Source of the DNA: Viola odorata
Lineage: Eukaryota; Streptophyta; Magnoliopsida; Malpighiales; Violaceae
Direction: 5' to 3'
NCBI GenBank assembly: GCA_963691705.1
Contig: OY829542.1
Location: 52,927,002-52,991,001 of the forward strand
Length of the DNA: 64,000 nt
Positions 47,615 through 56,573 of the stretch are shown here, one piece after another. A program made the translations under genes and the position numbers. Positions within the stretch are counted from its first letter, which is position 1, and each line of letters opens with the position of its first letter. Under the pieces are notes generated by a model, which had not been told where the DNA came from, did no database searches, and saw only the letters and a program-made list of their open reading frames with translations.

Positions 47615-48516
47615 ATTTATAAAATTTAACTAGTTGATTAATAAAAACAGGGAGAGACTTCCCACCAAACTTGTCACTTTAAGTCAAATTGTTCTCTTTC
47701 TTTAGTCTTAAAACAAATCATATGCTGATTTTGATCTAGTTGTTTAGTGTATCATTTTAAGTAGACCCAAAATTATTAAGAATAACTACATTCATTCAAG
47801 CTAAAATCTAGGCCGACCGAACTACAATTTTAACAAGAACAAAATTGACTTTAAATCAAAAATAGAAGAAATATAAAATGCAGATTTTATTAAAATCAGT
47901 TAGATCTCACACGAATAGGAATCATAAACCTCGATGTTCTTACCAAGAATAAATTGCTTAGCTAGAAATCGACATAATAATGAAAAATAAAAAATTCAAT
48001 TGCATTAATGAAATCTACTCGTTTCAAGGAAGAAGGCGAGAAGTGCAAGAAAAAAGAACAATGTTTAAAACTAAAATTCCCTAGAAATTCAAAGATAAAA
48101 AGATAGATCCAAAAAAATGAAACAAGGAAAGATTAAGTAGTCAGTCTTTCTCTTATCTAAATTAAAATAATTCATAATCTTCTTCATGTTTTAAAAAAGA
48201 GATAGTTGGCACGCTTTATCCCCACTTTCCGACTTAGGCCCATCTTCTGGCTCGCTGGTTCCGTTGTCATCTTCCTTGGCTAGATTAGGACTGTTGCTCA
48301 ATCTTCCCTTAGTCAAGGAAAGAGGTCTGGTTCTGCGGAATTGACTCTTGATCACCACTAGATTCATTTTGCTCCATTTTCTAGGCTCTTTTGTTTTTTT
48401 CTTTTTCTTCCTTTAGCTTTGACTTATTTTTACAAAATCAGAGAAAAATATGCTCAAATTAGAAGTAAATGCAATCAAAATAGATGATAAATATATACAA
48501 AATAAGCACTCAATCA

Positions 48517-49371
48517 AATCCATCACACTGCTTTAATGCTTGCCCTCAAGCATTTTCAAAAGAACAAATAAAAAATCATGAACTCATATTATTCTTTAAT
48601 CATCAAACTCACCACTAAAATTACTCTCAAATTCATACTAGACTATTAAAAATTAATCAATCCCTTAAGCATCTCAACATTCAAATAGGCTCATGATAAC
48701 TAGCTATGCATTTAAGTCACAATCGAGAAAATAAATTATTTTATTACATTTTATTAGGTCATGTCTATGCATTTAAGTCACAATCGAGAGAATAAATTAT
48801 TTTATTACATTTTATTAGGTCATGTCTCTTACCATAACCGATAAAATTTTACTCTAGAATTTCAGTTAATGGAGAAGTAAGCCCTAAGAGAGAGAAAGTA
48901 ATTTCACCAAGAATTGGTCTTCTTCTTGTTGGGTTTTTGAATTGGAACAGGAGAAGACCGAGGACACGAAGAGACTAGGAGTACCTGGGTTTTGTTGAGG
49001 AGACAAGCCGAGGCTATTATAAAATGTTTTTGTTGTTGTTGTGTAATTTGTTATCTCAGCCGATTGTGAGAACATGTCATTAAAAATATACATAATAGAT
49101 GACAGATGGCGTGATATACTATGTACACTTAACTATAGCGGATATAAAAAATTAGCATGAAGGATCAAATAAAATCCATCATTCAAATATAAAGATTATA
49201 TATACGTGAGTGAAAATGAGAAGATATGTCAGTACGAAAGATTGAGTGCGAGTGGCACTGACGGACACGAATATCTCTACAAAAGAAAAACACTCAAAGA
49301 TCGAACCAAAGTCTTAAGTCGTCGTTATTCTGTCACTTAGGTCAGTTCATAGAGAAAAGCGAGAATTGGTA
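48517..49371. other. Spacer with a 61-bp tandem duplication
   Basis: Two adjacent 61-bp units (48704-48764 and 48765-48825, starting CTATGCATTTAAGTCACAAT) differ at about one base. The stretch 49290-49371 aligns with the upstream region of the intact dioxygenase copy at 52575-52628. Confidence 0.7.
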
Positions 49372-49430
49372 ATGGCAGAGGCAGCGAAACTCCCAGTCAT
49401 AGACCTATATTCATATGATCGCACTTCCAC

Positions 49431-50773
49431 TAGGGGTGTACACGGGCCAGTTCGGTCCGATTTTGGGCCTAGAACAGGACCGAACTGAAAATTTTCGGTT
49501 CTGGTTGGATTAGAACCGAATCGAACCGAAGCGGAAATTTTCGATACGGTACGGTTCAGAACCGTTTCTGTTCATTTTTTCTCAAAACGACGACGTTTTT
49601 GCGTTTGCCCAAAACGACACCGTTTTTATGTTTGCTCAAAACGACGTCGTTTTGGTGTTAAACACGAAATTTTGATTTAAAAAAATATATATTTTGATTT
49701 ATCAATTTATAAATAATAACCTAATATTATAAAGATATTTTAGTATGATAAATCTTTAAATTTTATGATACAAAATATATAAAAATTTAAAGTGACTAAA
49801 TATTAATAAATAATGAGTATTAATATATTTAAATGTAATGAATATATTTAACAAATATCTAGTCAAGAAATATCGTGCTTCATATCGAGCCTAACGTATA
49901 CATATGAAGAATTTTCAAGTATAATCATGTTTCATATGAAGATAAGATTAGATCACTTACACTTAAAGCTTCAAAAATATCCTTGAACAATACAATAGTT
50001 AATTAGTTATACTCATGTATTGCGTTACAAATTAATACAATTTAAATTTAAATCCCAAACCTATAAACAATTAACTCAAGTAAATAATGACATTGAAATA
50101 TAGATACATAAATCTAAATAATAAAAAAAATGATGAATTTTAATTAAGTTTAGAAGAAAAAAAAGAAAGATGTGGAGTTAAGTGTAGAAAACATCGGTAG
50201 TAAAATTTTATATTTAAAATAACAAATAAAAGAAAAAAAATGAGGACTTTTAGACTTTTAGTTAAGTTTAAAAGGAAAAATCATTAAAATTTTCTATTTT
50301 TTTGGTCCTTACTAGTTACTAGGGAGACAATGTCTTTTACTCATAATAATTCTTATATAACTTACTTAATAATTTTTTCTATTTAAAAAAAAATGAGGAC
50401 TTTTAATTAAGTTTAAAAGAAAAAAAATATGAATTTTAATTAAGTTTAGAAGAAAAAAAGAAAGATGTGAAATTAAGTTTAGAAAGAAAAAAGTAAAATG
50501 CAGGGGATTTGAACCTCTCCCTTTTAAGGTAAGTAATAGGTAAAATTTTAACCATTGAACCAAATTTATACATTGATATTAATGTGCATATATATAAGAA
50601 GTGGTTCTCCCGGTTCTATGGTCCGGTTTGGATTTTTCAGAGTTGGAGAACCGGATCGAATCGGGATAATACGGTTCGGTCCGATTCGGTTCACTTTTTC
50701 AAAAAACAAAAAACCCGGACCGAACCGGACAGAAGCGGCGGTTCCAGTTCGGGCCGATTTTTGTACACTCGTA
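49431..50773. mobile_element. hAT-like non-autonomous element 1
   Basis: Ends TAGGGGTGTACACGGGCC and the inverted GTACACTCGTA (50763-50773). The 8-bp target duplication ACTTCCAC is seen at 49423-49430. Its right copy is ACTTCCAC at 51444-51451, separated from the element by element 2. CCGAA/CGGTTC-rich subterminal words on both sides, TAGGGGTG ends and an 8-bp duplication fit hAT. It contains a tRNA-like segment at 50494-50567. No transposase. Confidence 0.85.
50494..50567 (-). pseudogene. tRNA-like sequence inside hAT element
   Basis: On the minus strand, an A-box-like TTTGGTTCAATGGTTAAAA is followed by a B-box-like GGTTCAAATCC. The acceptor arm does not pair well, so this is a tRNA-derived relic rather than a tRNA gene. 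Confidence 0.45.
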
Positions 50774-50775
50774 AC

Positions 50776-51437
50776 TAGGGGTGTTCATCGGTCGGTATAA
50801 AAATTTTAGTATTCGGTATACCGAACTAAAAAAATTCAATACCGTACCATAGTTTCAATTAATTAATACCATTACCATATTACCGAAATAATTTCGGTAT
50901 TACCGAATTGCATACAAGCATTAATTTAATAAATACTAAACAAAGTTCTTTCCAAATTACATACCAAATTACATGCAAACACAACACAATACTTTTTAAG
51001 TAAAAAAAATAGCATTCTTACAAACAAATAATGGAAAGTGAGTATTGATTTGAGCAGCGTGAGGAAACAGAGCAGAGGAGCAAGAAAAGCAGAGGCAATT
51101 GGTGAAATGTGTTTGGGCTTTAAGGCCCTGACTGAAACCCACGGGCTCAAATAACTTTCGTAGGATTATTTATTTTTAATATATACTTTTATTCGTGGTG
51201 TTTTTTTTTTTAATTACTTAATAAATATTCAATAAAATATATTAATATTAAAAACGGTACGGTATTTTTGGTATTACCGAAATTATCAAAACAAATACCA
51301 TACCATACCGAACAAAGTTCGGTCGGTAATTCGGTATACCGAACAGTAAAAAATCGGGAAAAAATACCGACCGAATAGAGTAAACTTTGGTATGGTATTA
51401 TGGTAATTTCGGTATGGTCGGTATTTGCACAGCCCTA
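50776..51437. mobile_element. hAT-like non-autonomous element 2
   Basis: Ends TAGGGGTGTTCATCGGTCGG and inverted CCGACC-type sequence closing GTATTTGCACAGCCCTA. The 8-bp duplication is CTCGTAAC (50768-50775) and CCCGTAAC (51438-51445), one mismatch. It landed on the right edge of element 1, splitting that element's own target duplication, so it came later. The interior is rich in GGTATACCG/TACCGAA words. No ORF of note. Confidence 0.85.
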
Positions 51438-51934
51438 CCCGTAACTTCCACTGCCAATTCAATCCGCCAGGTTTCCTTTCCTCCTTATGCGGTATCTTAC
51501 CCTTTATTCTTTCCATGGGGCTTCAGTCTGTTCTTTGTTATTGAGCAGTAAAGTTGCCATTTTTAGGAGTAGCTCTTAATAGTAAGAAAATATATTGTAA
51601 TGTGCAGCAGTAAATTAGGGGACCCTTTTGCGTATTCTTGTTTGTCTTTCACTTAAGTGATGAACTTGAAGATCATGTTTCCTAGGATGTAAGGAAGTCT
51701 AATGGGATGCATTGTAATGGACTGATGAGGAAATCATGAGTTAACGAAAAGTGGATTTCTTGATGTGGGTTTTTGTCTCTTAGGCATGCATTGAATATGG
51801 ATTAGAGGAAGAGTTGCTTAAGAGAGTTTTTGAATAGAGTAGCAATTTTTTCTCGCTGCCTTTGGCTGAGAAGATGACGTTGGTCGATAAGGAACACAGA
51901 GGTTACTCGCCATTGTATGCTGAGACTCTTTACC

Positions 51935-52101
51935 TCATTGGACTAAAAGAAAAAATGCTAACACTAGAGACGTCAAATTGCAACTATTAGTTTTCAGTAT
52001 TATTCCAAAAAAAGTAATTTTAAAGAGGATTTTACCCATTTTTTATTATTTTATATTTTACAAAGATAAATACACTACAGTGAATAAAAAGGAACTCCAA
52101 A
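51935..52101. other. Duplicated 3' flank of a dioxygenase unit
   Basis: The segment from 51934 (CTCATTGGACTAAAAGAA through CAAATTGCAACTATT) also occurs at 56460-56515, downstream of the complete copy. It marks the end of one duplicated unit. Confidence 0.75.
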
Positions 52102-52480
52102 TGTGACATTCTTTTGGCTATGCTGCATGGGGTTCAGATAGCTCTTGAGCGAGGTTGGCATGCTTTGGAAATCCAATGTGACAATGCTAGTGTGGTTCAT
52201 GCGATTAATAAGGATCGTACTTTCCCGATTGCAAATATGGATCTTGTGCGTCGTCTCAAGGGTCTATTGCGTACTGCTGGCCTAGATTACCGTGTCATTT
52301 ATATGTACCGGGAAGCTAATTGTGTGACGGATGGGCTAGCCAATTTAGCTTTCGAGCTGGGTTCGACTTTTCAGTGGTTTGATATTATTCCCACTAGTTT
52401 AGTCACTATTTTCAATGGAGATAGTTGGAATTTCTCCTATCATTGTAATTAAGCCCCTTCTTTTTATATAAAAAAAAAAA
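52102..52480 (+). mobile_element. 5'-truncated LINE, RNase H end
   Basis: The insert encodes the C-terminal RNase H-like domain of a plant LINE: LHGVQIALERGWHALEIQCD, then NASVVHAIN, and REANCVTDGLANLA near the end, stopping at 52450. It ends in an A tract at 52471-52480. The target sequence GGAACTCCAAA is duplicated on both sides (52091 and 52481). At about 380 bp it is a short, otherwise clean insertion between two dioxygenase units. Confidence 0.88.
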
Positions 52481-52500
52481 GGAACTCCAAAAGACCGTCA

Positions 52501-52580
52501 TCGTTAGTCGTTAGTCGTTAGTCGTTAGTCGTTAGTCGTTAGTCGTTAGTCGTTAGTCGTTAGTCGTTAGTCGTTAGTCG
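52501..52580. repeat. Heptamer minisatellite (TCGTTAG)n
   Basis: About 11.4 uninterrupted copies of TCGTTAG over 80 bp, ending 48 bp before the start codon of the intact dioxygenase copy. The matching place before the right copy (about 56536-56550) has only about two units, so the array has expanded here. Confidence 0.95.
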
Positions 52581-52628
52581 TCATTGAGATCAGTTCACAC
52601 TACAGAGAAAGCGAGGAATTGGTTTAGT

Positions 52629-55600
52629 ATGGCTGGTATGGTAGAAGCGGCGAAGCTCCCAATCATAGACCTATCTTCATCTGATAGCACCTCCACAGCC
52701 AATTCTATCCGTCAGGTTCCCTTTCCTCCTTATGCCGTATTAAGTCTTACCCTTTTGTTTATCTTTTTTCTCTCCATGGGAATCCAGTCTGTTCTTGTTT
52801 TTGAGCAGTAAAGTTGCCATTGTTTGGAGCAGCCACTACTAATATGAAAACATACTGTAATATTCAGCTGTAAATCAGGGGACCCTTTTGTGTGTTCTTG
52901 TTCTTGTTAAGTAATGAGCTTGAAGATCATGTTTGCTAGGGTGGGATGTACTGTTATGGACATGGAATGTATGAGTTTTGTTTATCAATGTTTATGGAGT
53001 TTACAAAAAGTTAATCTTGATATGGCTTTTTGTTTCATAGGCATGTATAGAATATGGATTCTTTTACCTAGTGAATCATGGAGTAGAGGAAGAGTTGCTT
53101 CGAAGAGTTTTCGAAGAGAGTACCAAGTTTTTCTCGCTGCCTTTGGATGAGAAGATGAAGGTTGGCCGTAAGGAACATAGAGGCTATACGCCATTGTATG
53201 CTGAGACTCTTTACCCATCTATCAGTTCCAAAGGTTCTTTCTTCTCCTTCAAATTCAATGATGCTGTATTTGGTTGAAAAGTCCACCATTTTCATTATCG
53301 ATTTGGAAATAGGTGACTCAAAGGAGAGCTTCTATGTAGGACCTCTGGAAGAGGTTACAGCTGAAAATACCCTGAACCAATGGCCTTCAAACGGTATTGT
53401 TTTACATGTATCTTTTGTGTTTTGTCCATCCATCAGTTTTTTTTTTCATTTTCCCTTATTACCCTTTCCCTAAATGTTTCTTGAATTAGTATGCATTATT
53501 ACTTATTTTTCACTTGCATGTACATTAATGTATTAATAAGTAGTTGCTCTTCTTTTTGGCTAGGAAATTCCAGAAGTTCTCCCATCTTGGAGGTCAACAA
53601 TGGAATCCTACTATGAAAAAGTTCTGTAAGTTTTAATTTGTGCAGTTTTTATTTCATGCTGTTGTTTTGTTTGGAGTAGTTCGAAAAGGGAGCATTTATG
53701 ATCATTTGTATGTGAGGAATTTGTCTGAAAATATTTACCTGATAGTGTACTGTACATCAACACAACCATGGAACCCAGCCCATCGCCTACTTATTTTTGA
53801 TTGATTAAAATATTGATAAGTGCTTGTTTGACAATTTTGGAGAATGGTTACACAATACAACTTCTACAACTTGAAAGTTCCGCTGCCTCAGGTGTGCCGG
53901 GAAAAGATTGATTTCGCTGATTGCTCTGGCTTTGAACTTGAATGAGGATTACTTTGAGAAAGTCGGAGCCTTGGAGCTGGATGCACCATATGGATTTCTT
54001 CGCCTCTTGCATTATCCAGGTAAAGTTCTTCTGTTTGATTCCTATTTGTGGTTTCCAGTGTTTGCTTGTTATAATGATTATTTTAAGTAGGCAGTGCTTA
54101 ACGGATGCTGACAGAATTTGTTCTGTTACTTTTTGTTTCTGTTAATGGTAGTTATTTTTTTAATCTCAGGCGAGCTGGGAAGTTCTGATGAAGAAGTTTA
54201 TGGCGCTTCTGCACATTCAGACTACGGAATGATCACCCTTCTAGCAAGTGATGGTGTTCCAGGGCTTCAGGCATGTGCATATTATTCGATTTCTCTTTCC
54301 ATCTTTGGAGATTGTAGCATGTTTTCGTGATGCATTCAAATGCCATATTCATTCTTCATAACTTAAAATAGCTAATCTTCGGCCATCCGACTTGCATTTT
54401 CACTGTAGGTGTGCAGGGACAAGTTCGCTGTGCCGCAGACATGGGAAAATGTGCTTCATTTACATGGGTGAGTCTACATGAGATCATTTCATATAAATAG
54501 TTGAATAGCAGGTTGTTGGAATTTCTTGTGTATTGAATTTAGAATTTAAGTCGACTTCCTTAATAATGTTTAATTGTATGATCACAATCTGTTTGGTGGC
54601 CAATTTACAAGACATACGGGTCATATAATGACAATGATCATTGATAGGGGTTGTCAGGTTAGTTAAAATTCTAAACTGTGCTGTCTTCTGCAATAATTGT
54701 GCGGATGATACCTACTACACGAGCATGTAATAAGTGCTGATAGCGGACAACAATAGTAGTAAGTAGTCATTTATTGAGTATGATCATATATAAATGAGTT
54801 TTTGTAGGGACTCTTATCTATCAATTTGCAGGGCCTTCATAGTTAATATCGGGGACATGATGGAGAGGTGGACTAATAACCTGTTCCGGTAATTTTTTCT
54901 GTTCCACTTGAATGTTCATTTATTGTTCTTCCTCGATTTCCCAAGGACTAGAGTTTCGTGTTCACAGCATGCATGATAATTTTCTCATGTTTATACATGT
55001 ATTGAAAGTTCTTTTCCATGTTGAGATTTTCTTTAAATTTTTCAACCATCTAAAAATTTATTGTAGGTCAACAATGCATAGAGTGATGCCATCAGGACGT
55101 GAACGCTATTCGGTAATCTTCTAATTATAACAGTTTCCTGGTGAATTGAGTTGTTTCGTGAGCAAATTTTCGTAACTTTGGAAGCACAATTTGACTTGAG
55201 ATTGTTCGAGTCTGGGCCAAAAGCCACTGTACATGATACAATAGCCATAAATATAGCAATCCTTTGAAAATATCAATGCCCAACAAGAATAGTAGTTTCA
55301 ATTTTGTGCAAAATGGACTAGTTTGCTTCGTGATCCCTTGTGCCTACGGCGATGCAATTTCTCTGTGCTGGCAGCTGCGACCTGCTGTAGTATCTAAATT
55401 CATTCATACGTCTCACACTAGGATTTCAGTTATGTCGCTGACTGTTTTTTGGCAATTATATATTGCAGGTGGCCTTCTTCTTAGATCCTAACCCAGACTG
55501 CATTGTCAAATGCTTGGAAAGTTGTTGCACCGAATCATGTCCGCCAAGGTATGAGACCCGTACTAGATTTCTTTCCAAGGAAGAAGCCCTTTAAATTTGT

Positions 55601-55735
55601 AGACAGTGTTGGTCGTCATTCATCCGACGGTGTTTTTTCTGATTGAGAGGAAGCCATTGCCGTGTTTGCAGGTTCCCTCCTATCCGCAGTGGTGACTACC
55701 TGAAGGAGCGGCTTAGGGTTACATATGGCAAATAG
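52629..55735 (+). CDS. 2-oxoglutarate/Fe(II)-dependent dioxygenase
   Basis: A soluble oxygenase of the plant DOXC type that couples 2-oxoglutarate decarboxylation to oxidation of an unknown substrate. It is nearest in flavour to the Arabidopsis At1g35190 group. Eleven exons: 52629-52715, 53041-53233, 53313-53407, 53564-53625, 53892-54019, 54170-54270, 54409-54467, 54832-54888, 55067-55112, 55469-55548, 55672-55735, giving 323 residues. The N-terminal DIOX_N part has LPIIDL and YGFFYLVNHGVEEELLRRVF. Iron ligands are His204 and Asp206 (SAHSDYGMITLL) and His265 (STMHRVMPSG); 2-oxoglutarate binding is by Arg274 and Ser276 (RERYS). The exon 3/4 join is uncertain: the obvious GT at 53394 shifts the frame, while a donor at 53408 keeps it. 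Intron 6 has a GC donor. The start could also be the second Met (52638), which matches the left copy. It is the only complete copy of three. Confidence 0.9.
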
Positions 55736-56573
55736 AAAGAAGGGTCAGTGACTGCATATTGCCATTGCAGAGTGTAGGACCGCATACCTCCATGATTTGG
55801 GTCTGCAATAATCTTAGAACAGTTTACATGTACAGAAATGATGACAGAGAGCTCGGTACTTGCGTGTTTAGAAACGAAGGAAACCACGTAAACTTGCTAT
55901 TCTCAATTTGTTTGTTTGAGTAGAGTTCTGATGCTAAGCATATTCTAAAATGACATGATTGATCTGGAATTTCTAATTCATGTGTTTTTCTATAAACAAA
56001 GTTACTCATCCATATGGATTACAATACTTGTTAATTCTAATTTACATAAATTAGAGAAGGAAAAGAAATGGAACTCCAAAAGATGATCCTATCGGTATTG
56101 ACTTGTTTCTGCTAAAAGTCTTCGAGGAGAGGTCATGTTCCGGTTGAAGTTTTTTTCTCCTCTGAAGGATTAATTTGGCTCGAAACAATTTCTTACATTT
56201 CACATTGGTCTAAACAGATCCCCGTATTTATTTAATTGGTTCGAATTAATCCAAATTATGAAATTAGAAAAATAAAATAAGAGTGAGACCCCCCCCCCCC
56301 CCCCTCTTTTATAATTTTTGTTTTCCTCCTTAATTACCTGGTTACATTTTTTCTTTCCAAATTTATCAGTTTTATTAATTCTTTCAATTTTTTTGATCAC
56401 CACAACCAACACTATTTTACGTTAACAATCGAACTCAACCAACATTGCTAGTTTTTACCTCATTGGACTAAAAGAAGAAATGCTATCACGAGAGACATCA
56501 AATTGCAACTATTTAGGAACTCCAAAAGAGCGTCCTCGTTAGTCGTTAGACGTCATTATCGATTTGGAAATAG
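55736..56573. other. 3' flank of dioxygenase unit
   Basis: 3' UTR and downstream sequence with a 16-bp C tract at 56289-56304. The last part (56454-56557) repeats the unit-end and unit-start sequence seen at 51930-52585, marking the duplication boundary. GGAACTCCAAAAGA recurs at about 56069 and 56517. Confidence 0.7.

Larger units (their letters stand above)
45901..48516 (-). mobile_element. LTR of the TGAT...ATCA family, copy 4, split
   Basis: Read on the minus strand it starts TGATTGAGTGCTTATTTTG (48516) and ends CGACACCAGATCA (45901). Blocks at 47880-47960 and 47620-47660 match copy 3 (CTAGCTAA...TTCTTGGTAA; AGTCTCTCCC). The match resumes at 46100-46230 (ACTTGCGGATCATAAC, ACCGGGAATC, CATCATCTGA). 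The interruption, 46335-47614, is a TIR element. Flanks GTAAT and AATCC do not match, so one side has been altered or this is not a simple solo LTR. Confidence 0.75.
49372..51934 (+). pseudogene. 2OG/Fe(II) dioxygenase, left copy (exons 1-2 only)
   Basis: A broken duplicate of the gene at 52629-55735. Exon 1 begins MAEAAKLPVIDLYSYDRTST, is interrupted at 49431 by two nested hAT-like elements, and resumes at 51452 as the coding for NSIRQ, followed by a GT donor. Exon 2 begins at 51784. It has lost 24 bp in frame, covering the FFYLVNHG part, and has a TAG replacing a Glu codon at about 51835. It stops at 51929-51934, where TTTACC joins it to sequence that lies 3' of the complete copy. Exons 3-11 are absent. 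It cannot make an enzyme. Confidence 0.88.

Noticed and set aside
48703..48825. Possible CRISPR-like or satellite array
   Set aside because: Only two adjacent 61-bp copies without spacers; a simple tandem duplication in a plant genome.
53394..53563. U12-type intron in the dioxygenase at the GTATCT donor
   Set aside because: The donor resembles GTATCCTTT only partly and no TTCCTTAAC-like branch site precedes the acceptor.
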